From Novosphingobium pentaromativorans US6-1 (GTDB lineage Bacteria > Pseudomonadota > Alphaproteobacteria > Sphingomonadales > Sphingomonadaceae): DNA of 64,000 bases. The notes below the pieces were generated by a model, which had not been told where the DNA came from, did not search any database, and saw only the letters and a list, made by a program, of their open reading frames with translations. Position numbers and translations under genes: made by a program. This document shows positions 20,192 through 27,968 of the stretch, one piece after another (positions within the stretch are counted from its first letter, which is position 1; each line of letters starts with the position of its first letter). The stretch spans positions 372,001-436,000 of the forward strand of contig NZ_CP009291.1 in the NCBI RefSeq assembly GCF_000767465.1. Direction: 5' to 3'.

Positions 20192-21307
20192 TCAGGCCGG
20201 TTCGCGGGCAAGCTCGCCGTCGAGGAAGTCCGCGACGTCGTCGAGCGAAACTTCCTTGTCGAGGTAAGTCTTGCCTATGCCTTTCATCAGGAGGAAGGGC
20301 AGGGTCCCGGCATCCATCTTCTTGTCATGAAGCATGTGCCGCACAAGTCCGGCGCCGTCGCAGTCGAGGCCGAGCCCGGCCAGGCTCGACGGCAGGCCGA
20401 CATCGCCGATGTGCTGCGCGACATGGTCTGCGCTTGCCATGGCCATCAGGCCCTTGCGCGCGGAGTAACGCGCGGCCAGCACCATGCCCAGGGCCACAGC
20501 CTCGCCGTGGAGCAGGCGGCTGGAAAAGCCGGTCTGTGCCTCCAGCGCATGGCCGAAGGTGTGGCCTAGGTTGAGCAGGGCGCGGCGGCCGGTGGTTTCG
20601 AATTCGTCCTCCGCCACGATCCGGGCCTTGGCGGCAACCGAATGGGCAACGGCATATTCGCGCAGGGCGCTGTCGCCAGCCAGCATCTTCGCGCCATTGG
20701 CATCGCACCAGGCGAAGAAGTCGGCATCGTCGATAAGGCCGTACTTCACGACTTCCGCATAACCGGCGAGCAGTTCGCGGGTCGGCAGCGTCTCGAGCGC
20801 AGAGAGGTCCGCCAGCACAAGAGAGGGCTGGTGGAAGGCGCCGACGAGGTTCTTGCCTGCCGGGGTGTTGATCGCGGTCTTGCCGCCGACGCTCGAATCG
20901 ACCTGCGAAAGCAGGGTGGTCGGGACCTGGATGAACTTGCACCCGCGCTTGAGTACGGCCGCGCAAAAGCCGGTGAGATCGCCGATGACCCCGCCGCCAA
21001 GCGCGATGATGTGGTCGCCGCGCTCGACTTCCAGGCCCAGCAGCCAGTTCACGGTGGCGGCCAGTTCGTCCCATGACTTGGTCTGTTCGCCCGGTGGCAG
21101 GATGCGCCAGTGCGGTTCATGGCCGTTGTCGCGCAGGCTGGCCTCGACCACGTCGCCCCAGGCGGCATGGACATTGGCGTCGGTGACGATCGGCACGTCG
21201 CGCTTGCGCAGCTTGCCGCGGCAGTGGGGCACCAGTTCGGCCAGAAGGCCTGCGCCCACCCGTACTTCATAGGGCCGACCGGCGATGTTGACGGGGATCA
21301 CAGCCAT
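20192..21307 (-). CDS. aroB: 3-dehydroquinate synthase
   Basis: The NAD- and metal-dependent second enzyme of the shikimate pathway, converting DAHP to 3-dehydroquinate in the cytoplasm. It has 371 residues. Landmarks are GGGVIGDLTGFCAA (NAD-binding and active site), QVPTTLLSQVDSSVGGKT, and the metal-binding LNLGHTFGHALE. The ATG overlaps the 3' end of aroK by 10 bp, the arrangement seen in many bacteria, so the two are translated from one message. Confidence 0.97.
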   Translation of the reverse strand: MAVIPVNIAGRPYEVRVGAGLLAELVPHCRGKLRKRDVPIVTDANVHAAWGDVVEASLRDNGHEPHWRILPPGEQTKSWDELAATVNWLLGLEVERGDHIIALGGGVIGDLTGFCAAVLKRGCKFIQVPTTLLSQVDSSVGGKTAINTPAGKNLVGAFHQPSLVLADLSALETLPTRELLAGYAEVVKYGLIDDADFFAWCDANGAKMLAGDSALREYAVAHSVAAKARIVAEDEFETTGRRALLNLGHTFGHALEAQTGFSSRLLHGEAVALGMVLAARYSARKGLMAMASADHVAQHIGDVGLPSSLAGLGLDCDGAGLVRHMLHDKKMDAGTLPFLLMKGIGKTYLDKEVSLDDVADFLDGELAREPA

Positions 21308-21873
21308 TGCGAAATTCCCTGCAGGACCTTGTTGATAGTCTGGACGTGCGGTCCGGGGCCGCTCAGAACATGGATCGGCGCTTGCTCATAGTGGGGGCGG
21401 CGCTCCTCGCGAAGCCGTGCCAGGATCTCGCGTGGGTTTCCGTCCTTGAGCAGCGGTCGGTTGTCCTTGCGGCTGGTGCGTTCGACCAGGGTTTCGACTT
21501 CGCTGTCGAGCCAGATGGTGAGCGCGCGATCGAGAATCAAGGCGCGGGTCTCCGGGTTGCAGAAGGCGCCGCCGCCCGTGGCGATCACGCGGCAGCCTTC
21601 GGTGTCGTCGATGAGGCGGGCGATCACCCGTCGCTCTCCGTCGCGAAAGTAATCCTCGCCGTAAGTCTCGAAAATCTCGGGAATGCTCATCTGGGCCGAG
21701 TGCTCGATTTCCTCGTCGGCATCGACGAAGGGACAATGGAACAGGGAAGCCAGTCTTCTGCCCACGCTCGACTTGCCTGTGCCCATCATGCCGACAAGCA
21801 CGATCGGGCGATCGATGCGCTTGGCCAGTCCGGCAATTTCCTGTGCGGAGAAGTGGGTCTGTTGAACGTCCAT
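21298..21873 (-). CDS. aroK: Shikimate kinase
   Basis: Phosphorylates shikimate with ATP, the fifth shikimate-pathway step. It has 191 residues from the ATG at 21873. The Walker A loop is GMMGTGKSSVG, the shikimate-binding Asp is in FVDADEEIE, and the GGGAFC motif is present. A further open stretch upstream (to 21915) lacks a ribosome site and family sequence; GGTGGGG precedes the chosen ATG. It overlaps aroB and is divergent from the small membrane protein that starts at 21933. Confidence 0.95.
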   Translation of the reverse strand: MDVQQTHFSAQEIAGLAKRIDRPIVLVGMMGTGKSSVGRRLASLFHCPFVDADEEIEHSAQMSIPEIFETYGEDYFRDGERRVIARLIDDTEGCRVIATGGGAFCNPETRALILDRALTIWLDSEVETLVERTSRKDNRPLLKDGNPREILARLREERRPHYEQAPIHVLSGPGPHVQTINKVLQGISQWL

Positions 21874-21932
21874 TGCCCCACCGCCTATAGTTGCGCTAGG
21901 TCGCAGCGCAAGCATCGGTGAAGGAAGGCGAG

Positions 21933-22079
21933 TTGACGGTTACAATGCGAAGGCACACGATTCTGGGAGCCGTCGCCATCCTGGTCATTGCATTGCTGGC
22001 ATGGAGCTGGATCGACGCTGGCAGGGAACCGGTGCGCGACATCATTCAGCCCGTCCCGGTCCCGGAGTTGCCGAAATGA
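21933..22079 (+). CDS. Small single-pass membrane protein (48 residues)
   Basis: A short frame absent from usual length cut-offs. It has one hydrophobic span (TILGAVAILVIALLAWSW), then a short tail rich in Pro and Val ending VPVPELPK. AAGGA lies 7 bases before a TTG at 21933. An in-frame ATG at 21945 would give a 44-residue product but sits 19 bases from that site. The stop overlaps the start of the next gene (ATGA), so it is translationally coupled to the 627-residue exported protein. I recall similar tiny proteins in sphingomonads but no assigned function. It could be a membrane anchor or partner for the exported protein; that is inference. Confidence 0.68.
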   Translation: MTVTMRRHTILGAVAILVIALLAWSWIDAGREPVRDIIQPVPVPELPK

Positions 22080-23959
22080 GGCGCGCCTATCTTCTGGCCG
22101 GTGTGGCCCTGACCCTGACCTCGGCCTGGGCGGTGGCGCAGGATGCACCCGAATCGCTGCTTCCCAAGATGTTCCAGGACCCGGCGCCTGCGCCCAGTCC
22201 GACGCCGACCTCGCGCGCTACCGCGGCGCCGGCCGCCTCGTCCAGTGACTCGAGCGGCAATCCAGCCGCGCCGCGCGCGGTTTCGACCCCGGTCGTGCAG
22301 GCGCTTCCCGGCAACGCGACGGGACAGGCTGCCCAAACACAGCAGCAGGACGGCGAACTCGCCCTGACCCGGCTTCCCACTCTCGAGGAAATCGAGAAGA
22401 TGACGCCGGACGACTTCGAGGAGTTGCTGGGCAGCAAGATCCAGCTCGACATGCCGCCTGCCGCGCGCCGCTCGATGGAGCAGGTGGGCATGCTCGCGGA
22501 TGGCGAGGGCGGGCTACCTGCGGCCTCGCTCGCCGGGCAGAACCCGATGCTGGTGGAACTGGCGCTGTCTTCGAACCGCGGCGCGCTCGTTTCGCGCTGG
22601 GGCCATATTCTTCTGCGCCGTGCGCTCGTCTCTCGCCTGCAGGCGCCTGCAGGTATGGAGCCGCAGCAATTCGCCGCGCTGCGCATCGGCCTGCTGCTGC
22701 GCATGGGTGAAATCGATGCCGCACGCGCCGTGCTGCAGGATATCGATATCGACAACTATACGCCCACCCTGGGCGAACTGGCGATGCGGACCTACGAGCG
22801 CACGGCCGATTTCACTGGTCTGTGCCCGGTCATGGCGACCCAGGGCAAGCTGCGAGACGATCCGCAATGGGATGTTGCCAAGGCGATCTGCGAGGCTTTT
22901 CGCGGCAACAGCAGCTCGGCGCTGTCCAAGCTGGAGCGGGATCGCCGAACCGGCAAGATGGACAACATCGACATGCTCCTTGCTCAGAAATACGCCGGTG
23001 CCGCCGGCAAGGCGCGCCGGGCGGTCACGATCGAATGGGACAAGGTAGAAGGCATGACGCCCTGGCGTTACGGCCTGACGATCGGCACCGGCATGGAGCC
23101 GCCGGCTCGCTTGATGAACAAGGCCAGCGTGCAGTACGACTACACCAATGCGCTCGCCCCGATGGTCAGCCTGCAACGCCGGGCCGCGTCCTCTGATCGC
23201 GCCGCCGCTGCCGGCATCCTGTCGAACGCGGCCATGGTCGACCTCTATTCGCAGGTCTATGCCGATACAGACATTACCGGCGACTTCCAGGACGCGGCGG
23301 AGTCCCTGCGCGATGCCTATACGCTGCAGAGCCCGGATTCCCGGCTGGCTGCCATGCAGGCCCTGTGGAACAGCGCGAGCGATCCGGCTTCCGGTTATGC
23401 CCGCAAGGTCCTTACCGCAGCGGCGGCGGCCCGCATGCCGGCCTCGGAGGATTACGCGGACAATGCCGCCTCGCTGATCACGTCGATGCTCTCGGCCGGT
23501 TTCGATGCCAATGCCATGCGCTGGTCTTCGGTGGTGGAGAAGGGGAGCCCGGCCTGGGGCCTGTTGGCGCTGGTCTCGAAGGACGGCAGCCGCTCGGTCG
23601 ATGCCGGCGATCTCGATCGCTACATCGACGACGATGAAAGCGCCAACAAGCGCAAGGCCGCGTTTCTCGTTGCCGGACTGGCAGGTCTGGGGCGTCTGGG
23701 TGAAAACGACGTCTCGCGCTATTCCAACGACCTTTCGCTGGAACTGGCGGGCTCGACCCGCTGGACGACTGCGATCGACAGCGCGGCGGGGCGCGGCGAT
23801 GCCGCCAGCGTGGTGCTGCTCATGGGCTTCGGCATGCAGGGATCAAACTGGCAGCGCATGACGCCGCGCTATCTCTACCACATCATTTCCGCCCTGCGTC
23901 AGGTCGGCATGGAAGCCGAGGCGCGCATGATTGCCGCCGAAGCGGTCGGCCGCGCCTGA
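22076..23959 (+). CDS. Exported alpha-helical protein of unknown function
   Basis: A 627-residue protein I cannot assign to a named family. Residues 1-21 form a signal peptide ending AWAVAQ. A low-complexity region rich in Ala, Pro, Ser and Gln follows (about 30-95), then a long helical, Ala/Leu/Arg-rich body resembling repeat (TPR or SEL1-like) scaffolds. Segments such as LRIGLLLRMGEIDAARAVLQ recall helix-turn-helix repeats. It is probably periplasmic. The start overlaps the stop of the 48-residue membrane protein, and xerD follows only 4 bp after its stop. The position between aroK and xerD suggests a conserved block. The ATG at 22076 is preferred over the longer open frame because of the signal peptide. 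Confidence 0.75.
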   Translation: MRRAYLLAGVALTLTSAWAVAQDAPESLLPKMFQDPAPAPSPTPTSRATAAPAASSSDSSGNPAAPRAVSTPVVQALPGNATGQAAQTQQQDGELALTRLPTLEEIEKMTPDDFEELLGSKIQLDMPPAARRSMEQVGMLADGEGGLPAASLAGQNPMLVELALSSNRGALVSRWGHILLRRALVSRLQAPAGMEPQQFAALRIGLLLRMGEIDAARAVLQDIDIDNYTPTLGELAMRTYERTADFTGLCPVMATQGKLRDDPQWDVAKAICEAFRGNSSSALSKLERDRRTGKMDNIDMLLAQKYAGAAGKARRAVTIEWDKVEGMTPWRYGLTIGTGMEPPARLMNKASVQYDYTNALAPMVSLQRRAASSDRAAAAGILSNAAMVDLYSQVYADTDITGDFQDAAESLRDAYTLQSPDSRLAAMQALWNSASDPASGYARKVLTAAAAARMPASEDYADNAASLITSMLSAGFDANAMRWSSVVEKGSPAWGLLALVSKDGSRSVDAGDLDRYIDDDESANKRKAAFLVAGLAGLGRLGENDVSRYSNDLSLELAGSTRWTTAIDSAAGRGDAASVVLLMGFGMQGSNWQRMTPRYLYHIISALRQVGMEAEARMIAAEAVGRA

Positions 23960-23963
23960 TCGC

Positions 23964-24857
23964 ATGATCGGGGCGGGAGAAGACCTCGCCGAACGGTTTC
24001 TCGCTGTGCTGGCAGTGGAGCGCGGTGCGGCGGCCAACACCCTGGCGGCCTACCGGCGCGACCTTGCCGCCGCTCGGGAACAGCTGGGCGATCTGGCCGG
24101 CGCTGATGGCCCCGCTCTTGCCGGGCTGGGCGAGGCATGGAGCGACCTTGCTGCCTCTAGCCTTGCGAGACGGTGTTCGGCGTTGCGGCAGTTCTACGGT
24201 TTCCTTGTCGACGAGGGCTTGCGCAAGGACGATCCATCCGGCTCGTTGCCCAAGCTGCGTACGCGCCGACCCCTGCCGCGCCTGCTTTCCCACGAGGACG
24301 TTGAGCGGCTCCTCGTTTTGGCCGAAGAGGAGGCCAGCACGGGGCGTGCGGATGCGCTGCGCATGCTCACGCTGCTCGAATTGCTCTATGGATCGGGCCT
24401 GCGCGCAAGCGAACTGGTCTCCTTGCCTTTGGCGGCGGTGCCGCGCGATGCGCCGTTCCTGCATGTGACGGGCAAGGGCGGTCAGCAGAGGATGGTTCCG
24501 GTCAGCGGCCGCGCCCGCCAGGCGCTGTCGCGTTGGCTGGAAGTGCGCCGGGGGCAATCGAAGTTCCTGTTTCCCTCCAGCGGCGCGAGCGGACACCTGA
24601 CGCGTGTGCGCCTGTTCCAGCTCCTGCGGGCGCTCGCGCTGCGGGCAGGCATCGATCCTACGCGTGTTTCGCCGCACGTCCTGCGCCACGCCTTTGCCAC
24701 GCACCTGCTGGAGGGCGGCGCGGACCTGCGCGTCTTGCAGACCCTGCTTGGCCATGCCGACATCGCCACGACGCAGATCTATACGCATGTCGAGAGCAGC
24801 CGCCTTGTCGAACTCGTCAATGCGCGTCACCCGCTCGCCGGCAAGCGCGGCGGGTGA
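23964..24857 (+). CDS. xerD: Tyrosine recombinase, XerD-type
   Basis: A site-specific recombinase that with XerC resolves chromosome dimers at dif. It has 297 residues, typical. The N-terminal SAM-like core-binding domain runs to about residue 105 (NTLAAYRRDLAA). The catalytic domain has Arg in YGSGLRASELVSL, HxxR in SPHVLRHAFATHL, and the nucleophilic Tyr in DIATTQIYTHV. No att-like repeats or phage genes are near, and the length fits Xer rather than phage integrase. XerD is favoured over XerC from the aroK/aroB neighbourhood, which I recall as a common alphaproteobacterial arrangement. The start at 23964 follows the previous stop by 4 bp. Confidence 0.87.
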   Translation: MIGAGEDLAERFLAVLAVERGAAANTLAAYRRDLAAAREQLGDLAGADGPALAGLGEAWSDLAASSLARRCSALRQFYGFLVDEGLRKDDPSGSLPKLRTRRPLPRLLSHEDVERLLVLAEEEASTGRADALRMLTLLELLYGSGLRASELVSLPLAAVPRDAPFLHVTGKGGQQRMVPVSGRARQALSRWLEVRRGQSKFLFPSSGASGHLTRVRLFQLLRALALRAGIDPTRVSPHVLRHAFATHLLEGGADLRVLQTLLGHADIATTQIYTHVESSRLVELVNARHPLAGKRGG

Positions 24858-24946
24858 GGGGAACAAGCGAGGCGCCGCGCCGTTGTGTGAAGCGGACGAT
24901 CACGAACAGTGCAAAGTCGAGGGCAAAAGTGAATGAAGGGAAGGGC

Positions 24947-26458
24947 ATGACCATGGCATCGCGACGCTTGAGGGCCGCAACTCTGATCGGCACGAGCCTG
25001 GGTTTCGTGGCCCTGGGTTCGGCTGCATGCGTTCCGGCCGCCAGTGGCGGCAGCGTGGGATCGACGGGGATGCCGACAACGTCGGCCTCCATCAGCCAGG
25101 CCGACAAGGCCGAAGGCGCCAAGGCGCATCCCCAGTTGCTGGAAGAATTCGGCGGTTCGGTGTCCGGTCCCCAAGCCGCTTACGTGGAATCGGTAGGCAA
25201 GACGATCGCCGTGCAGTCCGGACTGAGCAACGCGCGCGGCGACTTTACCGTCACCTTGCTCAACAGCCCGGTGAACAATGCCTTCGCGATTCCCGGTGGC
25301 TATGTCTACGTCACCCGCCAGTTGACCGCGCTGATGAACAATGAGGCGGAGCTGGCCGGCGTGCTGGGCCATGAAGTGGGCCATGTCGCCGCGCGGCATG
25401 CCGCCAAGCGCCAGCAGGCCGCCCAGCGCAACCAGATCATCGGCGTGCTTGGCTCGATCCTCTCGGGCGTCCTGCTCGGCGACAGTTCGTTCGGCCAGTT
25501 CGGCCAGAAACTGTTCTCGCAGGGCTCGCAGCTCCTGACGCTCAAGTACTCGCGCTCGCAGGAGCTTGAGGCTGACAATCTCGGGATCACTTATCTCAAG
25601 CGCGCGGGTTACGATCCGCGGGCGATGGCGACTGTGCTGGAAAGCCTCGCGCGGCAAAATGCCCTCGAGGCACAGTTGCGTGGGACGAGCAATCAGGTGC
25701 CCGAGTGGGCCTCGACCCACCCTGACCCAGCTTCGCGCGTGCGCGATGCGCTGAACCGGGCGGGCAGCAACGCGACGGGGCTAACCAATCGCGACCGGTT
25801 CCTTACCGGCGTCGATGGTCTTGTCTATGGTGACGATCCCAAGCAGGGCGTCGTCGAAGGCAGCAAGTTCACCCATCCGGTGCTGCGCTTCGCCTTCGAG
25901 GCTCCGGACGGCTTCTACATGGTCAACGGCTCCAGTGCGGTGTCGATCAACGGTCAGTCGGGCAAGGCCCAGTTCTCGGGCGGCAAGTTGAGCGGAAGCC
26001 TCGAGACCTACATTCAGACCGTCTTTTCCGGGCTGACCGATTCGGGGCAGGCAAAGATCGCTCCGTCCTCGGTCGAGCGCACGACAGTGAACGGCATTCC
26101 GGCCGCTTATGGCGTCGCGCGCGTGCAGTCCTCGAACAGCAGCGTCGATGTCGTCGTCTTCGCTTACGATTTCGGCAACGGGCAGGCCTATCACTTCGTC
26201 ACGATCGCGCAGGCGGGCGGCGCCGGGGTGTTCAATCCGATGTTCCGCAGCCTGAAGCGGATATCCGCCAGCGAGGCAGGCAGCGTGAAGCCGCGCCTGC
26301 TTGATGTCGTCACTGTAAAGTCAGGTGACACCGTGCGTTCGCTGTCCCAGCGCATGGCGTACAGCGATGCGCAGCTCGAACGCTTCCTGGTGCTCAACGG
26401 TCTGCAGTCGAATGCGACGCTGACGCCGGGGCAGAAAGTGAAAATCGTCACTTACTGA
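24947..26458 (+). CDS. Exported M48-family metalloprotease with LysM-like C-terminus
   Basis: A 503-residue predicted periplasmic zinc protease. The N-terminus is a signal peptide with a Cys after GSAA, a possible but imperfect lipobox. The zinc motif HEVGHVAARH is at residue 142, and the third ligand is probably Glu in SRSQELEADNLG. This matches BepA/YfgC-like and Oma1-like M48 proteins, which degrade or help assemble outer-membrane proteins. After a linker the last 45 residues (VKSGDTVRSLSQRMAYSD to GQKVKIVTY) look like a LysM domain, so it may bind peptidoglycan. The ATG at 24947 has GAAGGGAAGGG upstream; an ATG 6 bases on is equally possible. Confidence 0.88.
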   Translation: MTMASRRLRAATLIGTSLGFVALGSAACVPAASGGSVGSTGMPTTSASISQADKAEGAKAHPQLLEEFGGSVSGPQAAYVESVGKTIAVQSGLSNARGDFTVTLLNSPVNNAFAIPGGYVYVTRQLTALMNNEAELAGVLGHEVGHVAARHAAKRQQAAQRNQIIGVLGSILSGVLLGDSSFGQFGQKLFSQGSQLLTLKYSRSQELEADNLGITYLKRAGYDPRAMATVLESLARQNALEAQLRGTSNQVPEWASTHPDPASRVRDALNRAGSNATGLTNRDRFLTGVDGLVYGDDPKQGVVEGSKFTHPVLRFAFEAPDGFYMVNGSSAVSINGQSGKAQFSGGKLSGSLETYIQTVFSGLTDSGQAKIAPSSVERTTVNGIPAAYGVARVQSSNSSVDVVVFAYDFGNGQAYHFVTIAQAGGAGVFNPMFRSLKRISASEAGSVKPRLLDVVTVKSGDTVRSLSQRMAYSDAQLERFLVLNGLQSNATLTPGQKVKIVTY

Positions 26459-26498
26459 GGCGCCAGTTCTGTCGAGTATGGAGAACAGCGCGTCCGGG

Positions 26499-26534
26499 CA
26501 AAAGAAAAGGGGCGGCAGGTTTCCCTGCCGCCCC
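26499..26534 (-). terminator. Rho-independent terminator of the Flp pilin gene
   Basis: GGGGCGGCAGG and CCTGCCGCCCC form a perfect 11-bp stem with a 4-base loop. Read on the minus strand it is followed by TTTTCTTTT, so it ends transcription of the pilin gene whose stop lies at 26564. Confidence 0.88.
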
Positions 26535-26563
26535 TATCCGGTTCTTGCTATGACTACGCCGAA

Positions 26564-26731
26564 TTAGGCGTTGGCCATCGCCGAAGACGTCTTCTCGAAG
26601 GTCGAGGTGAGCTGCGAGCCCATGCCCTGCATGGCGGCGATCGCGGCAACCGCGATCAGAGCAGCGATCAGACCGTATTCGATTGCGGTTGCGCCTTCTT
26701 CATTGCGGCGCAGCTTGGCGAGAAACTTCAT
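26564..26731 (-). CDS. Flp/Fap-type IVb pilin
   Basis: A 55-residue class IVb prepilin. A short basic leader (MKFLAKLRRNEE) is followed by the processing motif G|ATAIEYG and a hydrophobic helix (GLIAALIAVAAIAA). The Glu and Tyr after the cleavage site are conserved in the family. It would be processed by a TadV/CpaA prepilin peptidase and exported by a Tad machine, neither of which lies in this window. AGGAG is 7 bases upstream of the ATG. It is one of two pilin genes on this strand, about 125 bp apart, and has its own terminator. Confidence 0.93.
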   Translation of the reverse strand: MKFLAKLRRNEEGATAIEYGLIAALIAVAAIAAMQGMGSQLTSTFEKTSSAMANA

Positions 26732-26856
26732 GTCGTGTCTCCTGATAAGTGCAGTCTTGTGTACCCGGTCCGGCAAGCTCAAAACCCCATTAGCGATCCG
26801 GACATCTTGCTGAATTAAGGATCATTCGTTGAAAAATGCTTAAATCGCTTGATCCA

Positions 26857-27042
26857 CTAGGTTCCACTGACAGCGGTGGCCGTCTTGTCGGCGATATCGG
26901 TCCACATATCGACTGTGACTGTGGCAACGGAATCGATCGACACGATGACGACCAGGACCACCAGGCCGAGTATCAACGCATACTCGACGGCGGTGGCGCC
27001 GCGTTCGTCAGCGTACAGTTTCGGCAGGATGTCTTTGTACAT
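26857..27042 (-). CDS. Second Flp-type IVb pilin
   Basis: A 61-residue prepilin. The leader is MYKDILPKLYADERG, the processing region G|ATAVEYALILGL, then a Val/Ile-rich helix and the tail DMWTDIADKTATAVSG. It differs from its neighbour in leader, helix and tail, so the two are paralogues rather than a recent copy. GGGAC lies before the ATG at 27042. It is divergent from the Nudix gene. No assembly genes are nearby. Confidence 0.9.
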   Translation of the reverse strand: MYKDILPKLYADERGATAVEYALILGLVVLVVIVSIDSVATVTVDMWTDIADKTATAVSGT

Positions 27043-27142
27043 CGTGAGTGTCCCGCAGTTCCCCTAGTAATCCGGGAGATCTCATCTTGGACTTAATTCA
27101 TTCTTAAAAAGGCGCTTGGATCTGGAAAATTCTTTTACAGCA

Positions 27143-27562
27143 ATGCTGGTGGTCGCAGTTGCACTTCGCGATGCCGCTGGCCGTATCCTCATGCAGCAAC
27201 GCAGTTTCCGTGCCGAACATGGGGGGCTATGGGAATTCCCGGGGGGCAAGGTTGAACCTGGCGAAAGCCCTGAATTGGCAGCCGTACGAGAGCTGGAAGA
27301 GGAACTGGCCGTGCGAATCGAGCCCGAGGCGCTGGTGCCGGTGGGCTTCGCCAGCGGATCGACAGGCGGCGGGAAGGGGCCGTCCCGCCCGCTTGTAATC
27401 CTTCTTTACGAATGCAGCCGCTGGCAGGGCGAACCGCAGCCCCATGAGGCCGAAGCCATCGCATGGCACGTCCCCCGGGCGATCGGGGGGCTGTCGATGC
27501 CGCCGCTCGACTATCCGCTCGCAGAGGCCCTGTGCAGTTTCCTTGCAAGAAAGGCGATATAG
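27143..27562 (+). CDS. MutT-like Nudix hydrolase
   Basis: A 139-residue Nudix protein, probably cleaning oxidised (d)NTPs such as 8-oxo-dGTP. The Nudix box reads GGKVEPGESPELAAVRELEEEL (positions about 34-55), with every key Gly, Glu and Arg in place, and LWEFPGGK just before. AIAWHVPRAIGGLSMPP near the end fits the MutT/NUDT1-like group. The start is uncertain: the ATG at 27143 lacks a strong ribosome site, while a TTG at 27116 has AAGG close by and would add nine residues. The tRNA-Arg pair begins 44 bp downstream. Confidence 0.85.
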   Translation: MLVVAVALRDAAGRILMQQRSFRAEHGGLWEFPGGKVEPGESPELAAVRELEEELAVRIEPEALVPVGFASGSTGGGKGPSRPLVILLYECSRWQGEPQPHEAEAIAWHVPRAIGGLSMPPLDYPLAEALCSFLARKAI

Positions 27563-27606
27563 GCGTTGACCCGAGGCGAATCCCTTTCTAAAGGCGCCAC
27601 TCCAAC

Positions 27607-27683
27607 GCGCCCGTAGCTCAGCTGGATAGAGCATCAGACTACGAATCTGAGGGTCGGACGTTCGAATCGTTCCGGGCGCGCCA
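27607..27683 (+). tRNA. tRNA-Arg (anticodon ACG), copy 1
   Basis: A 77-nt cloverleaf: acceptor GCGCCCG pairs with CGGGCGC, discriminator G, encoded CCA. D-loop AGCTCAGCTGGATAGAGC, anticodon loop CTACGAA (ACG, reads CGN Arg codons), T-loop TTCGAAT. Identical to the copy 136 bp downstream. Confidence 0.97.
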
Positions 27684-27742
27684 TTTCTTCCGATCAGGCT
27701 TTTCGGCCTTGCCGGTGGAAACGGATAAAATTTGGATCATGC

Positions 27743-27819
27743 GCGCCCGTAGCTCAGCTGGATAGAGCATCAGACTACGAATCTGAGGGTCGGACGTTCG
27801 AATCGTTCCGGGCGCGCCA
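27743..27819 (+). tRNA. tRNA-Arg (anticodon ACG), copy 2
   Basis: Base-for-base identical to the copy at 27607-27683, including the encoded CCA. The identity covers 79 bp (27742-27820 versus 27606-27684), while the 57-bp spacer is unrelated to the flanks. The second copy probably arose by a tandem duplication kept uniform by gene conversion. Confidence 0.97.
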
Positions 27820-27910
27820 TCATCCCCCGCCAGGCTTTCGGCCTCGGCGGGGTTTGTTTTGTCCGGGCTGGGTGAAGGCTTCGGGCGCCATGTCACAGGC
27901 GCAAAAGGAG

Positions 27911-27935
27911 AGCCCCCGCACTTGAGGCGGGGGCT
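27911..27935. terminator. Bidirectional terminator between tRNA-Arg and the chloride channel gene
   Basis: AGCCCCCGC and GCGGGGGCT form a 9-bp GC stem with a 7-base loop. T-rich sequence follows on both strands (CCTTTGTT on plus, CTCCTTTT on minus), so it can end the tRNA transcript and the converging channel gene. Confidence 0.8.
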
Positions 27936-27968
27936 CCTTTGTTCGGTGCCAGGCCTTGAGGGGCCGTC

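Noticed and set aside
23964..24857. Phage or island integrase
   Set aside because: Xer-like length and context, no att repeats, tRNA target or phage genes next to it.
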